Source: Pseudomonadota bacterium (GTDB lineage: Bacteria; Pseudomonadota; Alphaproteobacteria; Rhizobiales; Pleomorphomonadaceae). From it: a stretch of 64,000 nt of DNA. Both the position numbers and the translations under genes were made by a program. The notes beneath the pieces were generated by a model. The model saw only the letters and a program-made list of their open reading frames with translations, did no database searches and was not told the origin of the DNA. The DNA lies in the NCBI GenBank assembly GCA_023436885.1, contig JAEZHI010000041.1, positions 62,001-126,000 of the forward strand, in the 5' to 3' direction. Shown here piece by piece: positions 25,229-32,976 of the stretch (the stretch's first letter is position 1; each line of letters opens with the position of its first letter).

Positions 25229-25939
25229 TCAGACAACCTCAAACACCGTGTTCGTCCCACTGCCGTCGTAGCGCTTGACGAAGTCCACCCGCGTTCCGTT
25301 CCAGTGGTAGCAATAGTGGGCGCCCTGGACGGGAATGGGGATCACGTTCGGCCAGAAGATGCCGATGCACCAGCCGCCGGCCCGGCGCACGCTGGGATAG
25401 ACCACGCCGTCGCTGCCAGCGGCCCGCAGCTCGCGCCCCAGCGCTTGCGACGCGGTGTAGTCGTCGGGGTCAAGCGCGCCCGGCACCGCGCTGACATCAT
25501 CGAGCTCGCGATCCACCGCACCCACCAGCACGCGGAAATCGGACGTCCAGCCCGGCGCTTCCCGGGTCGCCGCCATGAAGCGCTGGTGGTGGTAGATGGT
25601 CTCGGCGATCGCCACGTCCTCGCTGTCGCCGGCGTAATAGAGGCCATAGCTGCCATCGGTGAAGCGGCCGGGCCGGAGCGGCGAGCAATGGACGAAGGGC
25701 GCCATCAGATAGCTGGCGTTGGGGCCGCCGACGCGCCTTCCCTTCGGTACTTTGGAAAGATCACCGATCAGGCCGCGCACCCGCGGATTGGTCTTGGCCT
25801 CGACGGCGGCAAGTGCCTCCCAGTCATGCGGGTCGGCGATATCCTCGAACAGGTCGATCGGCGGATGGATCGAGCGGATGATACGGTATGTCCTGGGCCA
25901 GGACACCCGCCGCCGAACCACACCCGCCGCCTCAGTCAC
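25229..25939 (-). CDS. RES domain toxin (NAD+-degrading)
   Basis: A 236-residue RES-domain protein. Members of this family deplete NAD+ or ADP-ribosylate targets; the conserved Arg, Tyr and Glu can be seen as R92 in GRF, Y101/Y102 in GLYYAGDS and E113 in AIAET. It starts at GTG 25937-25939, overlapping the antitoxin stop by four bases (GTGA), which indicates translational coupling. At 236 residues it is longer than minimal RES toxins (about 150-160), with an N-terminal extension of about 75 residues. Pairs with the Xre protein upstream. Confidence 0.9.
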   Translation of the reverse strand: MTEAAGVVRRRVSWPRTYRIIRSIHPPIDLFEDIADPHDWEALAAVEAKTNPRVRGLIGDLSKVPKGRRVGGPNASYLMAPFVHCSPLRPGRFTDGSYGLYYAGDSEDVAIAETIYHHQRFMAATREAPGWTSDFRVLVGAVDRELDDVSAVPGALDPDDYTASQALGRELRAAGSDGVVYPSVRRAGGWCIGIFWPNVIPIPVQGAHYCYHWNGTRVDFVKRYDGSGTNTVFEVV

Positions 25940-26352
25940 CACGCGCCCCGCTCGGCGTCGAGATAGGCGCGCATGTCCGCAAGGTCGGACAGCTCGCCGC
26001 GCAGCATCAGGTCGAGCGCCGACTGGCCGTCGAAGGTGTCGTTGGGTTTGCGCACCCACTCATAGCCGCGCGTCGGCTCCTTGAAGAGGTAGCGCAGGCC
26101 CTTGTGGATGCCCATCAGGTGGGCCATGCGCATGCGGAGGTCGCGGTCGATCCGGCCGATGCTGCCTTCCTTCCAGCGCGCCCAGGTGCGTATCGACAGG
26201 CCGCCGAGCAGCGTCGTCGCCTCGGTATCGCTGAGCTTCCACGCCTTGAAGAGATTGACCGTCGCCCGCGCCAGCGCCGCCGCTTCCTCGTCGGTGATGG
26301 CGGCGCTCTCGGTACGCTCGATCGGAGGGACTTCGATGGGTTGCAGCAGCAT
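25936..26352 (-). CDS. Xre/MbcA/ParS-type antitoxin
   Basis: A 138-residue antitoxin with a helix-turn-helix-like part (FKAWKLSDTEATTLLGGLSI followed by RTWARWKEG) and the toxin-binding C-terminal domain of the DUF2384 family (RYLFKEPTRGYEWVRKPNDT, then LMLRGELSDLADMRAYLDAE). It neutralises the RES toxin encoded immediately downstream and should repress the operon. ATG at 26352 has AGGA six bases ahead; an ATG at 26367 has no ribosome site. Confidence 0.92.
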   Translation of the reverse strand: MLLQPIEVPPIERTESAAITDEEAAALARATVNLFKAWKLSDTEATTLLGGLSIRTWARWKEGSIGRIDRDLRMRMAHLMGIHKGLRYLFKEPTRGYEWVRKPNDTFDGQSALDLMLRGELSDLADMRAYLDAERGAW

Positions 26353-26381
26353 GGCGTGTCCTGTCATTTGTCATGAATATA

Positions 26382-26415
26382 GGCGTATCACGCCAAATGG
26401 CAAGAACATATGCCA
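26382..26415. promoter_or_regulatory. Operator region of the RES-Xre operon
   Basis: Two short inverted repeats lie just upstream of the antitoxin gene: GGCG-N5-CGCC at 26382-26394 and TGGCA-N8-TGCCA at 26398-26415, in an AT-richer stretch. They are candidate binding sites for the Xre protein. Confidence 0.45.
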
Positions 26416-26468
26416 AGTTGGGATTCAAGTTGGCGTCGTTGGGACGCGTGATGGGGTAGGAGAGACGA

Positions 26469-27770
26469 TTAGGAGCCTTGCTCGAACTCGTACCTGGGCA
26501 ACGGTCTGGTCGCCGAACCCAGCTCGTATTCAATGATTTCCTGCCCGCTGGAGCGCGACGAGATCACCCTCTTGCTGGAATCGACCTTTTCGAGAACATG
26601 CCACGGGCTCGCAAAGGCCTTGCAAGACGGATCAAACGTAAATCCAAGCTCAAACTGGATTCTGTAATCGTCGCGCGGCAAACCAGATATGTCGAAGCTG
26701 TCGCCCCACTTGAGAAATATGCTTGCCACCACAGCTGACGTCTGGTCTCTAACCTTGACGACGGCATCCTCCCAAGCCGTATTACTGATGCGCAAGGTAA
26801 GATCGCCATGCGCGGATGTTTGAGGCATCAAGAATCCCGATCGCTCTAGCGGATGCGGGCAACCCTCGACAGGCGCGCCGTCCACCGTGACGAGCTGGTT
26901 ACGGGACGCAGGCTGATGCGCGTTAAACGCATATACGGCGACGATAACCGCCGCCGGCACGAAAAACGCCAACAGGCTGTAAAGCTGCTTCTGGCCGCCC
27001 GACAGCGCCCAATCATCCTTGAGCGCATAACCGGAGTAATCGACGCCGGACGCATCGATGATACGCAGGATTTCGGCGGCCTCCCCGGCGATCGCCTCAT
27101 CCAGAGACGTGCGGATCAGCTTCGCCAGGCCATAGGCCGTCTTGATGTCGCCCTGCTCAAGAAGAGCCCGCACGTTGCGCAAGATCAGCTTTTGGTCGGT
27201 GAGCCTGTCATGCTTCTCGCCGAGCCCAACCCTGAACAGCGCATAGAAAAAGTAAAAAAACTGGCGGTTAGACTTGGGAGTATCTGCGCCTATAAAAGGG
27301 TCGATCAGATCATCAGAATTCCACCCAACTGATCCGAGACGCCCGCCCTTCCTGGCACAGGCTACGCAAAGCAAGGCCTCCTTATCGACGACCTTGTGAT
27401 CATACGCATCAGAACTGGCGTAAGAGAGCGTGATGTAGCGCGGCTGCAGCGTGATCTGACCGCACAGCGAACAGTGGAGCAACCCATCGGGAATGAGGCT
27501 GAGGTCGTAGCGGACGGAGCCATCCGGCTCGATGGCTTCCGCCGGCAGGTTGCGGGCAAACCAGTCGTAGTTGGCCCGGCGCGCCGGATCGCTCAGAACT
27601 GCGTAAGCCTCCGGAGTCCGCCTGAACGCCTCGGCGAACGCCTTGTCGGATTCGTCCCCCGAGGGAATGTAGTAGGGCCGACGGTATCCCGCCGCCTTGA
27701 TCTCTTCCATCGAAGCCGAGGGCGCGAGACCCAACAAATGATAAAACCCGAAAGGGTCGTCCTGATCCAT
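26469..27770 (-). CDS. J-domain-like, zinc-ribbon membrane protein lacking HPD
   Basis: A 433-residue protein. Residues 6-72 align with a J domain (YHLLGLAPSASMEEIKAAGY ... EAYAVLSDPARRANYDW), but the HPD tripeptide that activates Hsp70 is replaced by I-P-S at about 35-37. Cys100/Cys103 and Cys135/Cys138 form a zinc-ribbon-like set, a charged helical region follows, and one membrane segment lies near 265-285 (SLLAFFVPAAVIVAVYAF), leaving about 145 residues beyond it with beta character. It is the full-length member of a tandem family with the genes at 27888 and 28753. Function unknown. Confidence 0.7.
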   Translation of the reverse strand: MDQDDPFGFYHLLGLAPSASMEEIKAAGYRRPYYIPSGDESDKAFAEAFRRTPEAYAVLSDPARRANYDWFARNLPAEAIEPDGSVRYDLSLIPDGLLHCSLCGQITLQPRYITLSYASSDAYDHKVVDKEALLCVACARKGGRLGSVGWNSDDLIDPFIGADTPKSNRQFFYFFYALFRVGLGEKHDRLTDQKLILRNVRALLEQGDIKTAYGLAKLIRTSLDEAIAGEAAEILRIIDASGVDYSGYALKDDWALSGGQKQLYSLLAFFVPAAVIVAVYAFNAHQPASRNQLVTVDGAPVEGCPHPLERSGFLMPQTSAHGDLTLRISNTAWEDAVVKVRDQTSAVVASIFLKWGDSFDISGLPRDDYRIQFELGFTFDPSCKAFASPWHVLEKVDSSKRVISSRSSGQEIIEYELGSATRPLPRYEFEQGS

Positions 27771-27887
27771 CTACGTCTCGAAAATTCGCCGATTGGTGCC
27801 ATCTACCTTGGGTAGTGATCTACAAGCCATCCGGCTGCGATTTCGTTACTTCGCCGGCGCCTTGACTATGATTTCGGAAAGAGCGCC

Positions 27888-28631
27888 CTATGCCGCTCCT
27901 TTGGAGGATAGACTCGCCCCGTTCTCAACCGTGCCGACCGAGACCTCAGCGGGCAGCCCTGTCGGCCCAGCCTTGTTGGCAGCCCACAAGCCCAGAACCA
28001 AGATCGCGGCGATCATTGCCGGAACCATGAAAGCCATAGCGCAATAGGCCAACTTGCGCCCAAGGGAGATCTCCCAAGGATCGGCCAGCTCCGCGGAGTA
28101 ATCGACACCCTTCGCGCGACACTGTTCCAGGACCAGCCTTGCATCACTGGCTATGTCCCTGTCGATCGACCTCGCCAAACCCCGCGCAAGGCCATGGGCC
28201 GTCTTGACATCGCCCTCGGCGAGAAAGGCCCGGGCGTTATGCAGCATCAACCGGTCGTCCGAGGCTTGATGATGCTCGCCGCCAAACCCGTTTTTCAGGA
28301 TGGCCCAAGGCGACTGGAACGGACCAAGCCTTTTCCACCAGCCGAACAGCAACGTATGGAACGAGTTGCCGAACGCCTCTTCGCTGGCGCAGGCAGCACA
28401 CAGCAAGGCCCCGTGGCCGGAAAGAGTCGAACTCTTCATAAAACCGGTCACCCGCCAGAAGCGGACATACCTCGGCTGCGCCGTGACCTTGCCGCACTTG
28501 GAACAGCGGATCGGGCCAGCTTTCATATAGCTGAGATCGTATTTGTAGCCCCCGCCGCCAACCTCGCCCTCACCAACCGCTTTGTCGGACATCTGCGTCT
28601 CAGCCACGCCCCTGGTTATCACCGCTCCCAT
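27888..28631 (-). CDS. Zinc-ribbon/membrane paralogue of the 26469 gene
   Basis: A 247-residue protein that aligns with residues 85-300 of the neighbouring 433-residue protein: YKYDLSYMKAGPIRCSKCGK matches VRYDLSLIPDGLLHCSLCGQ, a second C-x-x-C follows in LLCAACAS, then GDVKTAHGLA and a membrane segment AMAFMVPAMIAAILVLGLWA. The J-like N-terminus is missing and the C-terminal domain is replaced by a short tail. Its 5' flank is similar to that of the gene at 28753, pointing to tandem duplication. ATG at 28631 has GAGG seven bases ahead; ATG at 28592 is an alternative. Confidence 0.65.
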   Translation of the reverse strand: MGAVITRGVAETQMSDKAVGEGEVGGGGYKYDLSYMKAGPIRCSKCGKVTAQPRYVRFWRVTGFMKSSTLSGHGALLCAACASEEAFGNSFHTLLFGWWKRLGPFQSPWAILKNGFGGEHHQASDDRLMLHNARAFLAEGDVKTAHGLARGLARSIDRDIASDARLVLEQCRAKGVDYSAELADPWEISLGRKLAYCAMAFMVPAMIAAILVLGLWAANKAGPTGLPAEVSVGTVENGASLSSKGAA

Positions 28632-28752
28632 ATGGTGCCTCAGAAGACACGAACCAGTAGCTGCTACAACTTATTGACGAGCTGCCAATGGTCGCGCGTA
28701 GCATCCGACCTATCGCCCCCTCAGGGCTTATCAAACTCGGCCTGTTGCTGAG

Positions 28753-29040
28753 TCACCAGTTGGAAAACAGGGCGTCCGTTATTCCGTTAAACAGCGATTC
28801 CGCCATGTTATCGATGATTTTTTCGCCAAGGGATCGCTCGGAAAACTTCGGGTCGTTGGTGAGTTGGCCGGCAGAGACTTGCTCGGATTCCTCGCTCGAA
28901 GGCGTATAATCGGGGCTGCGATGAGGAGCCCAGATCTGTTCCAGCGCGGCGGACCGCGCTAACCCCAAGGCTTCATGGAAGCCGGAAGGGTCCTTGTCAT
29001 ACATCGATGCCTCTGGCGCCTGATTGTCACCGCTCTCCAT
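28753..29040 (-). CDS. Truncated J-like paralogue (95 aa)
   Basis: A 95-residue protein whose segment DPSGFHEALGLARSAALEQI followed by YTPSSEESEQVSA aligns with the J-like N-terminus of the 433-residue protein (DPFGFYHLLGLAPSASMEEI ... YIPSGDESDKAF), again without HPD. After about residue 55 the similarity stops; the end is FNGITDALFSNW. It looks like a 5' fragment left by duplication and deletion, though the frame is open and may be expressed. The bases 29073-29089 upstream repeat those at 28664-28680 upstream of the preceding paralogue. Confidence 0.5.
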   Translation of the reverse strand: MESGDNQAPEASMYDKDPSGFHEALGLARSAALEQIWAPHRSPDYTPSSEESEQVSAGQLTNDPKFSERSLGEKIIDNMAESLFNGITDALFSNW

Positions 29041-29102
29041 ATGGTGCGGCTCGAAACACGCGCCAGTGGCGACTACAACTTATTGACGAAACGACACCGT
29101 CA

Positions 29103-29244
29103 GAGCCTGCCTCGAAATTCGCTGATATCAGGAAGATGGCGATGGGGTCGAGAACCGGAGCGGAGCGGGCTTAAGGCCCGTGAGCACCGGAAGCGCAGAA
29201 TTCGAAGCTAGATGCCCGCCTCAGTAGAGTTTCGTGGCAGGCTC
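29103..29244. repeat. Dispersed inverted-repeat element (copy 2)
   Basis: A second copy of the element at 19920-20064. The ends 29103-29120 and 29227-29244 are inverted repeats with 16 of 18 bases matching, and the interior keeps GAGAACCGGAGCG, GTGAGCACCGGAAGCGCAG and AGATGCCCGCC. The terminal arm sequence differs from copy 1 (GCCTGCC instead of AACCTGAG) while remaining self-complementary, so pairing has been conserved rather than the sequence. It lies between the J-like cluster and the DUF2000 gene, directly after the latter's stop. Confidence 0.8.
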
Positions 29245-29245
29245 C

Positions 29246-29653
29246 TCATGGGTGCATCTTGGCGCCCTTGGTAATCTTGTCCACCACCTTCTTCTCGGCC
29301 CGCATGGCGATGCCCACCAGCTTGGCATCCTCAGGCGAGAACTTGGCGAACACCTCGCGGTTGGCACCGTCGTGGCCGGTCGAGAACATGTCCTCGACAT
29401 AGGCCGACGTCACCACGCCGCGTTCCAGCGACCGCTTGTGGATACTGCGCAGCGTTTCCTGGTCGGCCACCAGCACCACCATCGGCTGGATGGTCATCGG
29501 GTTGTAGACATGACCGGCCGCATCCCGGTAGGCTTCACCGATAATCGTTGGCGTTTGCGCGACGATGCCGCTCGTCAGGAAGGCGGTGACGTTGAGCTTC
29601 TGCCAGGTGGCGAGATCATCGCGGACGACGATAGCAATCTTGGTGTCGAACAT
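29246..29653 (-). CDS. DUF2000 family protein
   Basis: A 135-residue protein matching the DUF2000 family in length and pattern (KIAIVVRDDLATWQKLNVTA, later GIAMRAEKKVVDKITKGAKM). The fold is related to peptidyl-tRNA hydrolase 2, but no activity is established. Its start codon overlaps that of the divergent AraC gene (bases 29651-29653 against 29652-29654), so the two promoters must lie inside each other's coding region or one start lies further in. It is probably regulated by that AraC protein. Confidence 0.85.
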   Translation of the reverse strand: MFDTKIAIVVRDDLATWQKLNVTAFLTSGIVAQTPTIIGEAYRDAAGHVYNPMTIQPMVVLVADQETLRSIHKRSLERGVVTSAYVEDMFSTGHDGANREVFAKFSPEDAKLVGIAMRAEKKVVDKITKGAKMHP

Positions 29654-30542
29654 GCCGGCAAACTCCGTTCAGGGCATCGAAAGAGCTGACGCATTAACGC
29701 CGGGCACCGCCGCCGGTCTTGAACATTCGTGTGGACGCTTCAGCGACGGCCTCAGCGTCTCCATCGATGAGAGCGGCGTCGAGCGGCTGGAGGCGCGCTT
29801 TCACGGCAACGGCTTCTCGCCGCACCGCCACGACACCTATGCGCTCGGCCTGACCTTGCACGGCGTGCAGACCTTCCGCTATCGCGGCATCGAGCGCTTC
29901 AGCCGCCCCGGCAACGTCATCGTGCTGCACCCCGACGAAGTGCACGACGGCGCGGCCGGCGACGAGGCCGGCCTCATCTACCGCATGATCTACCTGCCGC
30001 CGGAGATGATCGCCGCCACCCAAGCCTCGCCCGGCACCCTGCCCTTCGTCGCCGACCCCGTGGTGCGCGACGCCGGCCTCCGGCAGGCGTTGGCCGACAT
30101 CCTTGCCGATCTCGACGGCGAGCCCGGCGATCTCCAGATGGACGACGTGCTGGCCCGCGTGGCCGCCGGCCTCGTCCGCCAGGCCGGTCTCAGGCAGGCG
30201 AGAGCTTCCGCCACTGCCGAAACCGCCGTCCGCCGCGCCCGCGACTATCTCGAAGCCCATGCCGTGGAAGCCGTCAGCTCGGAGACGCTGGAAGCGGTCA
30301 CCGGCCTCGACCGTTACGAGCTGGCCCGCCAGTTCCGCCGCCTCACCGGCACCAGCCCTCACCGCTTCCTGGTGATGCGCCGGCTCGACCGCGCCAAGCG
30401 GCTGATCGCCAGAGGCAACCGCCTTGCCGACGCGGCGCTCGACGCCGGCTTCGCCGACCAGGCCCACTTCACGCGCCATTTCCGCAACGCCTTCGGCATG
30501 ACGCCTGGCCGCTGGCTGGCCATGCAGAAGGCGGCGGGGTGA
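29652..30542 (+). CDS. AraC family transcriptional regulator (cupin type)
   Basis: A 296-residue regulator with an N-terminal AraC-binding cupin domain (HRHDTYALGLTLHGVQTFRY, then RPGNVIVLHPDEVHDG) and a C-terminal double helix-turn-helix (LEAVTGLDRYELARQFRRLT, then DAALDAGFADQAHFTRHFRN with F-G-M-T-P-G). ATG at 29652 is the only credible start before the conserved domain; it coincides with the divergent DUF2000 start. Confidence 0.9.
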   Translation: MPANSVQGIERADALTPGTAAGLEHSCGRFSDGLSVSIDESGVERLEARFHGNGFSPHRHDTYALGLTLHGVQTFRYRGIERFSRPGNVIVLHPDEVHDGAAGDEAGLIYRMIYLPPEMIAATQASPGTLPFVADPVVRDAGLRQALADILADLDGEPGDLQMDDVLARVAAGLVRQAGLRQARASATAETAVRRARDYLEAHAVEAVSSETLEAVTGLDRYELARQFRRLTGTSPHRFLVMRRLDRAKRLIARGNRLADAALDAGFADQAHFTRHFRNAFGMTPGRWLAMQKAAG

Positions 30543-30618
30543 GCCGTCACACGATTTGGAACTTTGCCTGCCACACCCGCGTATCTCGCGAACCACGACT
30601 CCAGACACCCGAGGCACC

Positions 30619-30969
30619 ATGGATGACGATATCGCGTTCCTGCAGGACCTCTACGACCGGTTCAACACGCGCGATATCGACGGCGTTCTCGCCGGCCTGA
30701 CGGCCGACATCGCCTGGGCCAACGGCATGGAGGGTGGCCACATTTACGGCCGCGAAGCCATCCGCGCCTACTGGACACGCCAGTGGCGCACCATCGATCC
30801 GCATGTCGAGCCGGTCGGCTTCGAGCGCAGAGCCGACGGAACCATCGTGGCCGAGGTTCAGCAAACCGTCCGCGACCTCACGGGCAAGGTGCTGGCGACC
30901 AACGTGGTGGGCCATGTCTTCCGTCTGCGGCACGGCAAAGTGGCCCGCTTCGATATCGATGGCGTCTGA
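30619..30969 (+). CDS. SnoaL-like / NTF2-fold protein
   Basis: A 116-residue protein of the SnoaL-like polyketide-cyclase fold: FLQDLYDRFNTRDIDGVLAG, W-A-N-G-M-E-G-G, then REAIRAYWTRQW and the beta strands RADGTIVAEVQQ and HVFRLRHGKVARFDID. Such small alpha+beta barrels act as isomerases, dehydratases or ligand binders; the activity here is unknown. It lies 76 bases after the AraC gene on the same strand. Confidence 0.8.
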   Translation: MDDDIAFLQDLYDRFNTRDIDGVLAGLTADIAWANGMEGGHIYGREAIRAYWTRQWRTIDPHVEPVGFERRADGTIVAEVQQTVRDLTGKVLATNVVGHVFRLRHGKVARFDIDGV

Positions 30970-31000
30970 AAGGTTGCAGAAGCCATCAACGGAATTCTAC

Positions 31001-31128
31001 TTATAGAAAAACTGAAAGCGACTTTCAGAACTTGCGATTAGGTCGCAAGACTTTCCGCGCTTATATTGAAAGCGTCAAAGAGAACAGAGAAAGAGACCGG
31101 AATGTGCCGGTCTGGAAAGGAAAACAAA
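31001..31128 (+). promoter_or_regulatory. Hairpin-rich leader of DUF3563 gene (cassette 1)
   Basis: Three hairpins precede the ribosome site: HP1 at 31012-31028 (CTGAAAG-CGA-CTTTCAG), HP2 at 31031-31049 (CTTGCGA-TTAGG-TCGCAAG) and HP3 at 31095-31112 (GACCGG-AATGTG-CCGGTC). GGAAAGGA follows at 31114-31121. A near copy lies at 33601-33731 before the paralogous gene, with base changes that preserve pairing. A TATATT at 31062-31067 could be a -10, in which case HP1 and HP2 would be DNA operators and only HP3 would be in the RNA. Confidence 0.6.
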
Positions 31129-31287
31129 ATGTTCAACGCTCTGAAGCGTACCGCCCAGCTCTTCCGCGCCCCCACCCAGGCCGAGCGCGACATGGCCTAC
31201 CTCAACGAAGCCACCGACCGCTACGACCTCGAGGCCCGCGAACGCTACCTCGACAACCGCGCCTACCCGCGGACAATCGGTCTCTGA
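31129..31287 (+). CDS. DUF3563 small protein (copy 1)
   Basis: A 52-residue basic/acidic protein with the DUF3563 pattern QAERDMAYLNEATDRYDLEA followed by R-E-R-Y-L-D. The N-terminal half (MFNALKRTAQLFRAPT) is amphipathic. No enzymatic motif; predicted to be a small cytoplasmic or membrane-associated helical protein. Codon use and strong ribosome site, plus a close paralogue at 33732 in an identical context, show it is real. The leader and the downstream hairpin terminator are both shared with the second cassette. Confidence 0.85.
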   Translation: MFNALKRTAQLFRAPTQAERDMAYLNEATDRYDLEARERYLDNRAYPRTIGL

Positions 31288-31384
31288 GGACAAGGCATCG
31301 GACCGAAAAGTGGCAACCGGCTTTCGGAAAGCCCGATGCAAGGCTGAAGCGGCACCAAGCCACAATAACTGATACGACGTTGAG

Positions 31385-31416
31385 CGCTCGACCTGACCGG
31401 TTCGGGCGTTTTGTCG
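31385..31416 (+). terminator. Terminator of DUF3563 cassette 1
   Basis: A stem of CGCTCGA (31385-31391) and TCGGGCG (31402-31408), with one G-U pair and a 10-base loop, is followed by TTTTGTCGTTTT. The same structure follows the second DUF3563 gene, which supports function. Confidence 0.7.
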
Positions 31417-31516
31417 TTTTCAAAGCCCGCCCTCCCTTGCGAGAGGGAACGATCTGACGCGCTGAAGGCAAACCATCCTTTGGTCGCGGCCAAGCTGACG
31501 AACAAAATCCGGCCAC

Positions 31517-32659
31517 TCACCGCTGCGCTGAAAGCACCGCCTTGATCAATCCCGCGCGTCTCGAAACGCCCATCTTGCCGAAGATGGCCGAGAGGTGCTT
31601 CTTGACGGTGTTGGCCGACACGCCGAGCGTGGTTGCCATCTCGGCGACGGTATCGATGTCCAAGGCGGCCTGCAGCACCCGCATCTCTGCCGGCGTCAGA
31701 CCGTAGAAGGCGGCGGCGGTCTCCACGCCCGAGGCCGGCACCGCGTCGGCGCGCCGAACGAACAGTGCCGCCTGCGCCGACCGCTCCACCTGCTCGAAGG
31801 CGGTTTGCGCATGAGAATGCGGCTGCAGGCGCATCAGGCAGGCCACCCACTCGCTCCCCTCCCTGTCGGTCAGCCGAATGAGAGCGGGCCGATGCCGAAG
31901 GAAATCTTCCGGATGATTGGGCTCTGCCGCCAGCCCTTCGCGCAGCAACCGGTCGGCGCCGGGTCCAGTCAGGCTGAGGCCCGGCGCGCTGCTGCGCACA
32001 AGATCGCCTTCGGCAAGCAGGGCGCTGCCGGTATGGTTGGCCCATACGGCCCGACCGGCCGCGTCGAGAATGAACACGCCCGCATCCACACTGTCGAGCG
32101 CCGCCTCCAGTGACTGCACATGCAGCCGGCTGGTGTCGATCTCCCGGCTGATCAGCGCTGCGCGCTGCAGGTGCGGCGCCAGTATTTTCAGCCTGCTTCG
32201 CAGCCTGTCGTCCACCAGACCATAGTCACGACCGGTGATGACGGTGAAGGCCGCCGCGCTCGCCTGGTAGCGCTGGATGTTGAAGATCGCCGCATCGAAA
32301 AATCCTTGCGGCGCCACCCACTCCTTGAAAAAGCGACTCTCCTGAAACTCCGGACTCGGAATGAGCTCGCGGCTTGAGAAAACCTCGCCGGGCTTGATGA
32401 AGATGGTAGCCGGGTAAAGCGGATTGAGTGTTACGTATTTCTCCCGATAAAGCCGAAGAAATTCCGGCTCGATCCCCCAGGAGTAAACCGTCTGGCCCTT
32501 TCCATTGCTGGCATCGCGCCAGTATATGCGCGAGGCAGCCCCACCCAAATGGCAGCAAACCCTTTCAAGGATGCTGGGCCAGACGGTCTCATCGATGACC
32601 GCCTCGTAGATCAAGCCAATAATATCTGAAATCTCGGCAACTTCATCTTCGGAAAACAT
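31517..32659 (-). CDS. LuxR family transcriptional regulator with PAS-like domain
   Basis: A 380-residue regulator. Residues 1-165 form an N-terminal domain found in LuxR regulators of alphaproteobacteria (AEISDIIGLIYEAVIDETVW), residues 180-300 include a PAS-like segment (DSVDAGVFILDAAGRAVWAN), and the C-terminal 65 residues are a LuxR/GerE helix-turn-helix (YGLTPAEMRVLQAAL, then MATTLGVSANTVKKHLSAIF). No response-regulator receiver domain is present. ATG at 32659 has GGAGG upstream. Target unknown; the LysE-type gene lies divergent. Confidence 0.88.
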   Translation of the reverse strand: MFSEDEVAEISDIIGLIYEAVIDETVWPSILERVCCHLGGAASRIYWRDASNGKGQTVYSWGIEPEFLRLYREKYVTLNPLYPATIFIKPGEVFSSRELIPSPEFQESRFFKEWVAPQGFFDAAIFNIQRYQASAAAFTVITGRDYGLVDDRLRSRLKILAPHLQRAALISREIDTSRLHVQSLEAALDSVDAGVFILDAAGRAVWANHTGSALLAEGDLVRSSAPGLSLTGPGADRLLREGLAAEPNHPEDFLRHRPALIRLTDREGSEWVACLMRLQPHSHAQTAFEQVERSAQAALFVRRADAVPASGVETAAAFYGLTPAEMRVLQAALDIDTVAEMATTLGVSANTVKKHLSAIFGKMGVSRRAGLIKAVLSAQR

Positions 32660-32976
32660 CACCCCTCCAGCCCAGAGAACGATGCCGCTTTTCAAACGCT
32701 GAGCAATGTACGATAGCAGCCTTTTGCTGTCACATGTGCATATTTGCTTGGCACTACCCGTTCGGGTGACGCCATCGAACGGCTTCCCTGTCTTCCTGCC
32801 GCCTGCGCCACTTTCGCCGCGGACGGTTCGTCATGGGTTTCACTGGTCGCCCAACAGCCAACGGAAACGAAAGTCCCTCCTCCCGGGACGACTGGATCTC
32901 GTTTGCGCCCAGGCCCGGACCTTAGCGGCCCGCCCCAGCTCACCGCACGACGCTCACCTTCGATCAGGACTCAACG
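32660..32976. other. Intergenic region between LuxR and LysE-type genes
   Basis: A 317-base divergent promoter region. It should contain promoters for both flanking genes. Several frames are open but show no family resemblance and lack ribosome sites; no palindrome stood out. Confidence 0.4.
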
